This document shows, piece by piece, positions 1 through 8,987 of a stretch of DNA of 64,000 nucleotides. The DNA is from Vibrio sp. VB16. Its GTDB lineage: Bacteria; Pseudomonadota; Gammaproteobacteria; Enterobacterales; Vibrionaceae. Where the stretch lies: contig NZ_CP087590.1 of NCBI RefSeq assembly GCF_015594925.2, forward strand, positions 248,001-312,000, given 5' to 3'. The translations under genes were made by a program, and so were the position numbers. How positions within the stretch are numbered: the first letter of the stretch is position 1; each line of letters begins with the position of its first letter. A model generated the notes under the pieces. That model was not told the DNA's origin. It was given only the letters and a program-made list of their open reading frames with translations, and did no database searches.

Positions 1-311
1 GCACGGGTGATACCGATTGGGTCTATGCCAAAATGTGAGTAAAAGCGACTATCTTCCGTTGCAATTATCGCTTCTAGAAGTTCGTCTGGCATGTCCTCCA
101 ATCTAAGAGGGATTCGGCGCTTTTCACCAAATTGAGCGATGAGTTTATTGTCTTTGCTATACACCTGCATGGGTGTTTGTAACTCGACATCTTTTAATGT
201 TGCCACATCTGGAAGTTGAGGCTTCAAATAAAAATAGAAGCCAAAGATTGTCGTCACTCCAAGAATGATGCAAATCACTGAAAGTATGAGTAATCGCTTT
301 ATGAACTTCAC
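1..311 (-). CDS. mrcA: Penicillin-binding protein 1A, N-terminal part (cut by window edge)
   Basis: The 103 visible codons begin at a GTG at 311 with an AGGA ribosome site about ten bases upstream. They read as a short basic N-terminus (VKFIKRLL), one hydrophobic membrane anchor (about residues 6-28), and the start of a glycosyltransferase-51 domain with the motif ATEDSRFYSHFGID, which contains the catalytic glutamate. Family knowledge: this bifunctional enzyme polymerises and cross-links peptidoglycan in the periplasm. It is divergent from pilM, the arrangement usual in Vibrio and other gammaproteobacteria. The transpeptidase domain lies outside the window. The GTG start is chosen because no in-frame ATG precedes the anchor and the ribosome site fits. 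Confidence 0.9.
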   Translation of the reverse strand, partial: MKFIKRLLILSVICIILGVTTIFGFYFYLKPQLPDVATLKDVELQTPMQVYSKDNKLIAQFGEKRRIPLRLEDMPDELLEAIIATEDSRFYSHFGIDPIGITR

Positions 312-451
312 CGAAAATTTCCTGATTGGTTGAGGTCGTCTAGTTACGAATCCGAGTACATTAAGGCGAGAGCTTAGCACAAGGCATTTAGCTATGACCT
401 CAAAATTTATTTTCTGTCTCACTCAAGACCTTTAAATGGAGCAAGATCAAC

Positions 452-1513
452 ATGGGAGAATCATTGATAATAGGTATTGATATTGGTCGCTTTCACCTAA
501 AAGCTATTGTGCTGAGCGCAAGTAGCGAACGGTATATTCTAAAGTCTTATCAACAAATCATCACGTCCACTGCGCTATTTTCTGAAACTAATCTGTTTAA
601 TCATCAAGAAATTGTAAAAAAACTCCAAGTTTTAAAACAGAAGTTACCTAGATTCCCTTCAAATGTCGCCGTTTTTATACCTGATAACGAGGTATTTCAT
701 AGCATTATCAATATTGATTCGAAATTAATAGCGGCTGAAATTCAGTTCGCGGTTGAACAAGCGTTATCTATAGAATTCACAATACCTATACAAGATCTTA
801 ACATTGATTTTGTGAAAATTGATGGTAAAAACGGAATAAATTCATCGACGATAGAAATGGCGGTTTATGCGACCTCTCGTGAAGGCGTAGAAATTCGAAT
901 AAATGCACTACACCAGGCCGGCTTCAAACCTGTATTCATAAGCAGTGAAGGTCAATGTTTATCCGCGTTACTGTACTTAATAGAAAAACGAGCCACTGCT
1001 GAACGATTAAGTGAAGCAGAACCAAAGACACTAATTGAGGCAAAAAAAATTCGACATGGTTTGCTCCATATCGAAGAAGAGATCACAACCATGTGCTGTT
1101 TGAATCAAGACAACTTCACTCATATTAAATCATTGCCGTTTGGGCTATCGACTATGAAGGTGTTAGGTGGTGAGCAATTCTTTGAACAATTGAGTCAGGG
1201 CCTATCTTGTGAACTGGAATCGATGCTTATTTCTGGGCTGGTCTTTGATGAGTTCAAGTTTTGGTTGAATGCTGAAGCAGATGACTCAGTTTATCCTTGT
1301 TTTCAAATCGTCCAACGCTTCAATAATGTGAGGAACCGCAATTACCCCAACCAACAAAATCAGTTTGAGACACTAATCATTGAAATAGAGTTGCTAAAGC
1401 TGACAGACCTCGTTGATTCAGAAAAAGATGTTACAGAGCTTAATGGTTATGCAAAGGCAATTGGAATCGCGGTTGGCTACGATATCTGGAATAAGGGCCA
1501 ATGCGATGCATAG
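452..1513 (+). CDS. pilM: Type IV pilus assembly protein PilM (actin-like inner-membrane platform)
   Basis: The protein is 353 aa with an actin-like phosphate-binding opening, GIDIGRFHLKA, at residues 8-18, and no membrane segment. It fits PilM/HofM, the cytoplasmic ATP-binding ring that binds the N-terminus of PilN during type IV pilus assembly and DNA uptake. It is the first gene of a tight operon; its last 8 bp overlap pilN. The sequence is rather divergent from the best-known PilM proteins, so the call rests on the N-terminal motif plus the operon. A GGAGC ribosome site lies just before the ATG. Confidence 0.85.
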   Translation: MGESLIIGIDIGRFHLKAIVLSASSERYILKSYQQIITSTALFSETNLFNHQEIVKKLQVLKQKLPRFPSNVAVFIPDNEVFHSIINIDSKLIAAEIQFAVEQALSIEFTIPIQDLNIDFVKIDGKNGINSSTIEMAVYATSREGVEIRINALHQAGFKPVFISSEGQCLSALLYLIEKRATAERLSEAEPKTLIEAKKIRHGLLHIEEEITTMCCLNQDNFTHIKSLPFGLSTMKVLGGEQFFEQLSQGLSCELESMLISGLVFDEFKFWLNAEADDSVYPCFQIVQRFNNVRNRNYPNQQNQFETLIIEIELLKLTDLVDSEKDVTELNGYAKAIGIAVGYDIWNKGQCDA

Positions 1514-2060
1514 AATCAATTTTTTCCCGTGGCGCGAAGAAGAGAAGAGACAGAGTAAACGACGTTTCTTGCGGTTGATGGTTGTGGTTGCTGTTGTCAC
1601 GGTCTTTTCACCGTTTTTCATTAATCGTTACTTCCAATCTAAGGTAACAGAAATTCAAACGTCATTGGCTGAACTCAACGCCCTTCAACAAGCGTTAAAT
1701 CAACGTTTGACTCAGTTAGTTTCCTTAGAGGCACAGCGACAAAAAACAAGTGAAAACCTCAGTCATATTTTAGAAATACAAGAGAGTAGGTATCTTACTG
1801 CCCTTGCTTTACAACAACTACCACCGCTTATTCCTGATGCTCTTTTTTTAGAAGAGTTAGGTATTCAACGTGACGATATAATTTTGAAAGGAGTCACAAA
1901 TGAAGTGAATCTGGTAAACGTATTTGCAGAGGCATTGAAAAGCAGTTCAGCTGTCTTTGAGTTTGAAGTTAACTCCATTACAGCAAAGAACCAAAACCCT
2001 GAACAACATGACTTCTCGCTTTCATTTCGTTTTGATCAGAAAAGGAGAGGCAATCAATGA
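1506..2060 (+). CDS. pilN: Type IV pilus assembly protein PilN
   Basis: 184 aa from the ATG at 1506. A longer open frame runs upstream into pilM but has no pilus-like sequence; the chosen start gives MHRINFFPWRE, the conserved PilN opening (INLLPWR in many homologues) that contacts PilM. One membrane segment follows at about residues 22-40 and then a coiled-coil-prone stretch (about 45-85). Family knowledge: PilN is a bitopic inner-membrane protein that dimerises with PilO in the periplasm. It overlaps pilM by 8 bp and pilO by 4 bp (ATGA), suggesting coupled translation. Confidence 0.88.
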   Translation: MHRINFFPWREEEKRQSKRRFLRLMVVVAVVTVFSPFFINRYFQSKVTEIQTSLAELNALQQALNQRLTQLVSLEAQRQKTSENLSHILEIQESRYLTALALQQLPPLIPDALFLEELGIQRDDIILKGVTNEVNLVNVFAEALKSSSAVFEFEVNSITAKNQNPEQHDFSLSFRFDQKRRGNQ

Positions 2061-2680
2061 ATAGTTGCAGAATGAGTTGGACAGCGTACATCCTACAACT
2101 GAAACAGCTGAGAATAGAAGATATTGTGCAGTGGCCCCTTTTTTTTAAAGCGAGTTTGTTGGGGGTTATATCTCTTATTTCTCAAGCGATAATGTGTTGG
2201 TTTTTCATCGTTCCCAAGATAAATGAATTTGATGGTCTAACCGATTCATATATTGAAATGCAAACGATGATAGCGGCTAAAAAGAAACACTTGACGCAAA
2301 TGCCGTTTTTAAATCAAACCATTGATGCCCAAGATAAACAACTCGCCCTATTTTTAGACAGTCTGGTTGACGAGAATAGCCTCTCAAACGTACTCGCTTC
2401 GATAAGCGAACTTTCTAAGCGAGAGAACCTTGAGCTTATTCAGATAAAATGGGGCCCCAAAGAGCCTTTTCGTTTCCTATATCGAATACCTATTCACGTT
2501 GAATTAAGTGGACGATACGGCGATTTTATTTCTCTTTCACTGGCAATAGCACAGCTAAAAACGGTGGTAGTACTTGACCAGTTTCATTTAGAAAAAGAGC
2601 GGAGCAGTCGAGGGATGTTGAAAGCGACGATGACAGCGTATACGTTCCAACATCAAGCCGTGGTAAGTGCGAATGAATGA
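2057..2680 (+). CDS. pilO: Type IV pilus assembly protein PilO
   Basis: 207 aa with one membrane segment at about residues 32-52, a short coiled coil, and a C-terminal ferredoxin-like periplasmic domain typical of PilO. Known role: it pairs with PilN to form the alignment subcomplex that, through PilP, links the inner-membrane platform to the secretin. Here PilP is not encoded next to it. The start overlaps the pilN stop (ATGA) and the end overlaps the secretin start (ATGAATGA), so the four genes form one transcript. Confidence 0.87.
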   Translation: MNSCRMSWTAYILQLKQLRIEDIVQWPLFFKASLLGVISLISQAIMCWFFIVPKINEFDGLTDSYIEMQTMIAAKKKHLTQMPFLNQTIDAQDKQLALFLDSLVDENSLSNVLASISELSKRENLELIQIKWGPKEPFRFLYRIPIHVELSGRYGDFISLSLAIAQLKTVVVLDQFHLEKERSSRGMLKATMTAYTFQHQAVVSANE

Positions 2681-3881
2681 GAAAAAACGTTATCTGCTAT
2701 CAGGTTTGTTGATACTAGCGGCTCAAGCCTACTACCTTGAGAGGCTGCATGGAAAAGAGATCAAAACCAATGCTATCCATGTTAAGAACGCCACCAAGAT
2801 AAACCAAGTGGAAAAAATAAGAGATCCCTTTGCAACAGAAAGTACTGTCTCATTAATTTCTCCTACTCTAAGCAAACCGTTGTTTAAACGTAACAAAAAA
2901 GTTAAGGAGAAAGATCTAGAAACCCTATTTATCAAACTGCGTTATGCGAATGCAGTGAACGTTGTGCAGTTAATTGAGCGCAATGGTGGCAAAAGCCTGC
3001 TCAGTGAGCAAGGCAGTATCAGTTTTGATGAAAGAACGAATATTATCATCTTGAAAGAGGGGCCAGAACCGATTAATGAAATTACAGAAATTATCCATCA
3101 AATTGATGTTCCAGTGAGGCAGATCCAGATTGAAGCACGTATAGCGATCATCAATGAAGGTAACATCGAAGAGCTCGGTGTGCGTTGGGGAGTGTCATCA
3201 AAAAAAGACCATCTCGTTATCGGTGGCTCGATTGAAGGCATTGCTGATATTGGCTCATCTGGTGACGAATCTTCCGGATCGGATATTAGCGATTATCTCA
3301 ATGTGAATCTTGGTAGTACATCGGTTAACTCATCGAGTATCGCATTTCAGATTGCGAAATTAAGCTCCGCCACTTTGCTTGATCTAGAGCTTTCGGCACT
3401 TCAGTCAGAATCTAAGGCAGAGGTTATTTCAAGCCCTAGGCTACTGACTATGAATAAAAAGCCAGCTTATATTGAGCAAGGAACAGAGATTCCCTATCTA
3501 GAGTCGAGCGAAAGTGGAGCCGCAACGGTTAAATTTAGAAAAGCGGTGTTGAGTTTAAAGGTAACCCCCCAAGTGGTAGAAAAGAATCAGATCATCTTAG
3601 ATTTACTTGTCACTCAAGATAGACCGGGTCAGATTGTCAAAACCGGAACGGGTGAAGCGGTTGCGGTTGATACACAAAGGATCGATACGCAGGTCATTGT
3701 GAACAATGGTGAAACAATTGTTTTAGGTGGTATCTTCCAAACCACCAGCATACGTTCCGTTGATAAAGTGCCGTTGCTTGGTGATATACCGATAGTGGGA
3801 AGGCTATTTAGGCGCAATTATGACAATGAAATGAAAAGAGAATTACTTATATTTGTCACACCAAAAATAATCGATAATTAG
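2673..3881 (+). CDS. pilQ: Short PilQ/HofQ-like secretin, possible PilP-PilQ chimera
   Basis: 402 aa from the ATG at 2673. The N-terminus has a basic start and one hydrophobic stretch (residues 8-22), then IRDPFATES at about residue 47, which resembles the R-x-PF motif of PilP/HofP proteins. From about residue 75 the sequence is a normal secretin: one N1/KH-type repeat (LRYANAVNVVQLI ... DERTNIIILKEG), then the secretin barrel with EARIAIINEG, SSPRLLTMN, EIPYLES, GGIF and VPLLGDIPIVGRLF. Vibrio PilQ is usually about 570 aa, with AMIN and STN/N0 domains before N1; these are missing, and so is a pilP gene. A deletion joining the start of pilP to the middle of pilQ would explain all three features (inference). 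The frame is open, so the gene is not plainly a pseudogene. Confidence 0.8.
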   Translation: MNEKKRYLLSGLLILAAQAYYLERLHGKEIKTNAIHVKNATKINQVEKIRDPFATESTVSLISPTLSKPLFKRNKKVKEKDLETLFIKLRYANAVNVVQLIERNGGKSLLSEQGSISFDERTNIIILKEGPEPINEITEIIHQIDVPVRQIQIEARIAIINEGNIEELGVRWGVSSKKDHLVIGGSIEGIADIGSSGDESSGSDISDYLNVNLGSTSVNSSSIAFQIAKLSSATLLDLELSALQSESKAEVISSPRLLTMNKKPAYIEQGTEIPYLESSESGAATVKFRKAVLSLKVTPQVVEKNQIILDLLVTQDRPGQIVKTGTGEAVAVDTQRIDTQVIVNNGETIVLGGIFQTTSIRSVDKVPLLGDIPIVGRLFRRNYDNEMKRELLIFVTPKIIDN

Positions 3882-4127
3882 GTTCTAATCATTTGATTTG
3901 AATTGTTTTTGTTGATTTATTTGTGTGTGTTTATTAGATGATTTTTGATGAAATTAAGAAAACAAAGTAAAATTAGGTTGCATTACGGTCAGCAGATCTA
4001 GATAATTTCGGGTCTTATCACGACAGTACTGTGAGGGATCGGTGTCACCAATGAAGTTCGCTGAAATTAATTAGCAACCTAACGAGTGGCAATGACATTG
4101 AATTAACGCTGTAAATTAATGTTGAAC

Positions 4128-4646
4128 ATGGCTGAAAAACGTAATATTTTTCTTGTTGGCCCAATGGGCGCCGGCAAAAGTACAATAGGTAGACACCTAG
4201 CATCGCAACTGCATATGGAGTTTTTGGACTCAGATACAGTTATCGAAGAACGCACAGGCGCAGACATTGCCTGGGTATTTGATGTTGAAGGTGAAGATGG
4301 TTTCCGCATACGCGAAGAAACGGTTATTAACGACCTAACTGAACAACAAGGTATTGTTCTAGCGACGGGGGGTGGTTCGGTTAAAAGTAAAGATAACCGC
4401 AATCGTCTATCTGCTCGAGGCATTGTTGTGTATCTTGAAACAACAATCGAAAAGCAATTAGCTCGTACAAACAGAGACAAAAAACGTCCACTATTGCAAA
4501 CGGATGACCCAAAAGAAGTTTTGGAATCACTCGCGGGTGAGCGTAATACTTTGTATGAAGAAGTGGCGGACTATACTGTTCGTACTGATGATCAAAGTGC
4601 TAAAGTAGTAGCAAATCAAATCGTAAAAATGCTAGAAGAACGTTAA
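4128..4646 (+). CDS. aroK: Shikimate kinase I
   Basis: 172 aa starting MAEKRNIFLVGP; the Walker A motif GPMGAGKS is at residues 11-18. Further kinase features are the shikimate-binding D-S-D region near residue 33 and GGG near residue 80. It phosphorylates shikimate with ATP in aromatic amino acid synthesis (cytosol). An ATG nine bases upstream (4119) is in frame, but the start at 4128 matches the usual length and N-terminus of AroK. aroB follows after 22 bp, so the two form the classic aroKB pair. Confidence 0.96.
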   Translation: MAEKRNIFLVGPMGAGKSTIGRHLASQLHMEFLDSDTVIEERTGADIAWVFDVEGEDGFRIREETVINDLTEQQGIVLATGGGSVKSKDNRNRLSARGIVVYLETTIEKQLARTNRDKKRPLLQTDDPKEVLESLAGERNTLYEEVADYTVRTDDQSAKVVANQIVKMLEER

Positions 4647-4668
4647 GTTCAATTACGGAGAGCAAACC

Positions 4669-5754
4669 ATGGAAAAGATCACGGTTGATCTTGGTGAACG
4701 AAGCTACCCTATCTCTATCGGCGCCGAGTTATTTAATAACTCGGCGTACTTTTCTTTTTTATCCCCTAACAAAAAAGTTGTTGTTGTCAGTAATGTGACG
4801 GTTGCTCCGCTATACGCAGATAAAGTTGTTTCGCTTATAGAGAAGCAAGGTTGTGACGTTTCAGTGCTAGAGCTACCTGATGGCGAAAAATATAAAACGC
4901 TTGAAACATTTGAGACCGTAATGGGCTTTTTGTTGGAAGGTAATTTCTCACGAGATGTAACCCTCGTTGCGTTAGGTGGCGGAGTTATCGGTGATTTAGT
5001 CGGCTTTGTAGCGGCTTGTTACCAACGCGGTGTTGATTTTGTCCAGGTACCAACCACGTTATTATCACAGGTAGATTCATCTGTTGGTGGTAAAACCGCC
5101 GTTAATCATTCTCTTGGCAAAAATATGATTGGGGCGTTTTATCAGCCTAAATCCGTCATTATTGATACCAATTGTTTGGCGACGCTTCCAGATAGAGAGT
5201 TTGCAGCGGGTATGGCCGAAGTCATTAAATATGGCATCATTTATGATCAAGACTTCTTTGTTTGGCTAGAAGAAAACATGGATAATCTTTATGCACAAGA
5301 TAAGCAAGCACTTACTTATGCTATTGCTCGTTGCTGTGCAATTAAAGCCGAAGTTGTCGAGCAAGATGAAAAGGAGGCGGGTATTAGAGCTCTGCTTAAC
5401 CTTGGTCATACGTTCGGACACGCGATAGAAGCTGAATTGGGTTATGGCAATTGGTTACATGGAGAAGCTGTTTCTTCTGGAACTGTGATGGCGGCTAAGA
5501 CAGCTCAGCTACAGAGTTTGATTACAGAACAGCAACTTGAAAGAATAATCGCTATACTTAAGCAAGCAAAGTTACCAGTGCACACACCAGAGTCGATGTC
5601 TTTTGATGACTTTATGAAACATATGATGCGTGATAAAAAAGTACTATCTGGTCAACTACGCCTTGTTCTTCCAACGGGTATTGGTTGTGCTGATGTCGTG
5701 TCTAATGTTCCAAGTGAGAAGATTGAGCAAGCGATAGATTTTTGTCGGCGTTGA
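4669..5754 (+). CDS. aroB: 3-dehydroquinate synthase
   Basis: 361 aa, full length for AroB. Visible features are the NAD-binding stretch DGEKYKTLE, the glycine-rich GGGVIGDLVGF, and the metal-site motif LGHTFGHAIE. It converts DAHP to 3-dehydroquinate, the second step of the shikimate pathway, using NAD+ and a divalent metal. A GGAG ribosome site lies upstream (TACGGAGAGC). It sits between aroK and damX as in other enterobacteria and vibrios. Confidence 0.97.
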   Translation: MEKITVDLGERSYPISIGAELFNNSAYFSFLSPNKKVVVVSNVTVAPLYADKVVSLIEKQGCDVSVLELPDGEKYKTLETFETVMGFLLEGNFSRDVTLVALGGGVIGDLVGFVAACYQRGVDFVQVPTTLLSQVDSSVGGKTAVNHSLGKNMIGAFYQPKSVIIDTNCLATLPDREFAAGMAEVIKYGIIYDQDFFVWLEENMDNLYAQDKQALTYAIARCCAIKAEVVEQDEKEAGIRALLNLGHTFGHAIEAELGYGNWLHGEAVSSGTVMAAKTAQLQSLITEQQLERIIAILKQAKLPVHTPESMSFDDFMKHMMRDKKVLSGQLRLVLPTGIGCADVVSNVPSEKIEQAIDFCRR

Positions 5755-5798
5755 TTTATTATCTAATTCATTAACTTGAACTTAATAGGATAGCTTGA

Positions 5799-7259
5799 AT
5801 GAGTTTGGCCCACGAGTTGCGTGTTTTAGATTTAGAGTCGCAAATAGAATTGCTGGATCGTTTACGACTACTAACGCGATTTGGTTCTAACTTAACCAAT
5901 ATTACCGGAGATAAAAACTCCGGTAAATCTTGGATAGCACAACGCTATTTAGAAGCTTGGGCTCAAGATAAAAATCAATCCCTTGTTATGTGCCATGCCA
6001 ACCAGACGGATGCACAAAAGCGAGCCATACTGTTAAATCAGATAGTCCCCAATCCACTTTTTAATGAAAATGATGCCATTGCCGATAGCTTCAGTCGAAT
6101 GATTGAAGATAACCCGTGCGATGTTGTTATAGTTATTGATGACGCGCAGTTATTAAGCGAAGCATTATTAGCAGAGTTATGGACGCTGGTATTACAGGCG
6201 CAAGTTAACCCGCAATGGAATATTAATGTAGTGTTGTTTACTACAGGTAATGATTTGGATAGTGTTTTATCTCGTTTGAGCTATGGCCAAGAAACAAAAC
6301 CCCTCTCATTAGAGGTAGAGCCGCTGTCGGCTAAAGAAATAGAAATGTTTATGGAACTCTTGGTATTAAAATATGTACCGGGAGAAGACGAGAAAAGAAA
6401 GGTTCGGAATAAAGTTAAAAAAACGCCACCGCTACCAGGTGCTTTGATGGCATTAGGAGAGAGTAAAGTGGAAAAACGAATAATCATTCGCTCAATTATT
6501 GGTTCACCAATGAAAATAGCGGCATTGGTACTTATTTTATTTTTGCTTATCCTTGGTGGCTACTTTTGGTTTTATAGCCAATCTGGGCCAACAACAGAAG
6601 ACTCGACTAACATTGATAGCCAGCCAGTGGAGCAAACCGTCATACCAACAATTGAAACCCTCGAAGACGGTGGTGCATCGTTATCAGGCAATCAAGAAAT
6701 GATTGACGAGACTGGAGCCGTTGACGATTCCAAATCTTTACCGCCTGCAATAACCAATAGTTCTGCGACTGTCGGTCAATCTGATGATGGTCAACGAGTG
6801 GTAGTGCCTTCAGTGGTGGTTGACGCTCTGTTAGAAGGTGACACATCAAATTCGCAAGTTATCGATGATGCTGTGCTTCAAGCCCAGCTAGAGCAAGCGC
6901 CTCCTGTTGCCCAAACTGAATTTAAACGAGACAAGGGTGCGCCACCTCTAGTGACCTTTTCGTTTTCTAAACAAGAGTTAATGGCGGTGTCTGACAGAAA
7001 TTATACGCTGCAAATTGCTGCACTTCAGTCTTTGGATGAAACACAAAGATTTATCACCAAGTACGGTATAGAAAAAGACGTTAGAATTTACCCTACAAGT
7101 CGTGGTGATACCCAATGGTTTATCGTCACCTATAAGGATTTCACCACCATTCAAGAAGCACGTAACGCAAGGGTTGAGTTACCTCAAGCCGTGCAAGATT
7201 TAGAGCCGTGGGCCAAATCTATGCTTCAAGTACACAGAGAAATTGAGCGTGCAAATTAA
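5799..7259 (+). CDS. damX: Cell-division protein DamX (AAA-like domain plus SPOR)
   Basis: 486 aa. The N-terminal cytoplasmic part carries a Walker A motif GDKNSGKS (37-44) and a Walker-B-like VVIVIDDAQ (about 108-117). A single membrane segment lies at about 237-258. A long acidic, low-complexity periplasmic linker follows. The C-terminus is a SPOR domain (about 399-480; YTLQIAALQ). Family knowledge: SPOR domains bind denuded septal peptidoglycan and DamX localises to the division ring. The gene sits immediately upstream of dam, the position that gave it its name. The N-terminal ATPase-like part is longer than in Escherichia coli DamX but common in vibrios. Confidence 0.9.
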   Translation: MSLAHELRVLDLESQIELLDRLRLLTRFGSNLTNITGDKNSGKSWIAQRYLEAWAQDKNQSLVMCHANQTDAQKRAILLNQIVPNPLFNENDAIADSFSRMIEDNPCDVVIVIDDAQLLSEALLAELWTLVLQAQVNPQWNINVVLFTTGNDLDSVLSRLSYGQETKPLSLEVEPLSAKEIEMFMELLVLKYVPGEDEKRKVRNKVKKTPPLPGALMALGESKVEKRIIIRSIIGSPMKIAALVLILFLLILGGYFWFYSQSGPTTEDSTNIDSQPVEQTVIPTIETLEDGGASLSGNQEMIDETGAVDDSKSLPPAITNSSATVGQSDDGQRVVVPSVVVDALLEGDTSNSQVIDDAVLQAQLEQAPPVAQTEFKRDKGAPPLVTFSFSKQELMAVSDRNYTLQIAALQSLDETQRFITKYGIEKDVRIYPTSRGDTQWFIVTYKDFTTIQEARNARVELPQAVQDLEPWAKSMLQVHREIERAN

Positions 7260-7323
7260 CGCTAAGCTTAAAATGTGTTACAGTCCGCAACCTTGTGAAT
7301 TAGTCGGTGGTTTGAAGCGGTAA

Positions 7324-8181
7324 ATGAAGAAGCAACGTGCCTTTCTGAAATGGGCTGGTGGGAAATATGGGCTTATTGAAAATATACAAAGCCACCTGCC
7401 ACCTGCAAAAAAATTGATCGAACCATTTGTTGGTGCGGGTTCTGTTTTTTTGAATACCGATTATGAAGAATATCTGCTTGCGGATATAAATCTGGATCTG
7501 ATTAATATCTATAATTTGGTAAAAACAGAACCAGAAAAGTATATCGAAGAATCCAAAAGGTTCTTTAAACCTTCGAGTAATCGAAAAGAGTTTTATCTCG
7601 ATATTCGAGCGCAATTCAATGCAACTGACGATGTCTGGTTCCGGTCTACCGCTTTCTTGTATATGAATAGATTTGGCTTTAATGGGCTATGTCGATACAA
7701 CAAAAAAGGCGGATTTAATGTTCCGTTTGGTTCTTATAAAAAACCTTATTTCCCTGAAAAAGAGCTGATTTTTTTTGCTGAAAAGGCAAAAAAAGCAACG
7801 TTTGTATGTGAAAGTTATACCGATACTTTTTCACGAGCACGAAAGGGCAGCGTTATTTATTGCGATCCGCCTTACGCTCCACTATCCAATACGGCAAACT
7901 TTACTTCCTATTCAGGCAATGGATTTACGCTTGATGATCAAGCGACCTTAGCTGAAATCTCTGAACGTACAGCTAAAAAACGTGGTATCCCAGTGCTTAT
8001 CTCAAATCACGATACGGCTCATACTCGCCGCCTATACAAAGGTGCAGAGCTAGATACCATTCAGGTAAAGCGCACTATCAGTCGAAATGGTGCAGGTCGA
8101 AAGAAAGTGGATGAACTTTTTGCTCTGTTTACGCCACCAGAAGAGATATCAGACGATAGGGTTAAAATGAGCCTTGTATAA
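7324..8181 (+). CDS. dam: DNA adenine methyltransferase (GATC-specific)
   Basis: 285 aa class-alpha N6-adenine methyltransferase. The SAM-binding motif WAGGKYGLIENI is near the N-terminus, FVGAGSVF follows, and the catalytic DPPY is at residues 181-184. It methylates adenine in GATC and serves mismatch repair strand choice and replication timing; mutL is also in this window. It follows damX by 64 bp and precedes rpe by about 105 bp, consistent with the familiar damX-dam-rpe-gph-trpS transcript. Confidence 0.97.
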   Translation: MKKQRAFLKWAGGKYGLIENIQSHLPPAKKLIEPFVGAGSVFLNTDYEEYLLADINLDLINIYNLVKTEPEKYIEESKRFFKPSSNRKEFYLDIRAQFNATDDVWFRSTAFLYMNRFGFNGLCRYNKKGGFNVPFGSYKKPYFPEKELIFFAEKAKKATFVCESYTDTFSRARKGSVIYCDPPYAPLSNTANFTSYSGNGFTLDDQATLAEISERTAKKRGIPVLISNHDTAHTRRLYKGAELDTIQVKRTISRNGAGRKKVDELFALFTPPEEISDDRVKMSLV

Positions 8182-8286
8182 GGGTTATCACTTATACCCA
8201 ATTCAGGCCACTTAGCACTATGATCTCTTGGTTTCCTTAGGTAGAATTGCGACCACATTTCGCCCAATTCTATAAAGAGACCGAGT

Positions 8287-8961
8287 ATGAAAGATTTTCT
8301 TATTGCCCCTTCAATTTTATCTGCAGATTTTGCCCGTTTAGGTCAAGATGTAGAAAAAGTGCTCGCAGCAGGTGCTGATGTTGTGCATTTTGATGTAATG
8401 GACAATCATTTCGTACCAAACCTCACGTTCGGCGCGCCAATCTGTAAAGCACTAAGAGACTATGGTATTACCGCTCCAATTGATGTGCATTTAATGGTTA
8501 AGCCTGTTGACCGAATTATCCCCGATTTTGCAAAAGCTGGTGCAACCATGATTACCGTGCATGCAGAAGCGACCGATCATCTAGATAGAAGCATTCAGCT
8601 AATCAAAGAATGTGGCTGCCAAGCTGGAGTGGTGTTTAACCCAGCGACCCCTTTACACTATCTTGACTACCTGATGGACAAGGTGGATATGATTCTATTG
8701 ATGTCGGTTAACCCTGGCTTTGGTGGTCAATCATTTATTCCAAGCTCTCTAGATAAATTGAATGATATTCGCCAGCGTATTAAAGCATCTGGTCGTGATA
8801 TTCGATTGGAAATTGATGGCGGAGTTAAGGTCGATAATATCCGTGAGATAGCGGAAGCCGGTGCCGATATGTTTGTTGCTGGTTCTGCAATCTTTAATCA
8901 GCCTGATTATAAAGCGGTCATTGATGAGATGCGTGCAGAGTTAGCTAAAGTGAAAAGCTAG
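8287..8961 (+). CDS. rpe: Ribulose-phosphate 3-epimerase
   Basis: 224 aa TIM-barrel enzyme. Motifs are APSILSADFARLG, HFDVMDNHFVPNLTFG with metal-binding His/Asp residues, and the C-terminal LEIDGGVKVDNI. It interconverts ribulose-5-phosphate and xylulose-5-phosphate in the pentose phosphate pathway. The length is normal. Directly after its stop begins an array of hairpin repeats that separates it from gph, with which it is normally nearly contiguous. Confidence 0.97.
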   Translation: MKDFLIAPSILSADFARLGQDVEKVLAAGADVVHFDVMDNHFVPNLTFGAPICKALRDYGITAPIDVHLMVKPVDRIIPDFAKAGATMITVHAEATDHLDRSIQLIKECGCQAGVVFNPATPLHYLDYLMDKVDMILLMSVNPGFGGQSFIPSSLDKLNDIRQRIKASGRDIRLEIDGGVKVDNIREIAEAGADMFVAGSAIFNQPDYKAVIDEMRAELAKVKS

Positions 8962-8987
8962 AGGTTCATTAACTTCACGAAAAACAA

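Noticed and set aside
1413..1505. N-terminal extension of pilN
   Set aside because: It overlaps pilM out of frame and has no conserved sequence; the ATG at 1506 gives the typical PilN start.
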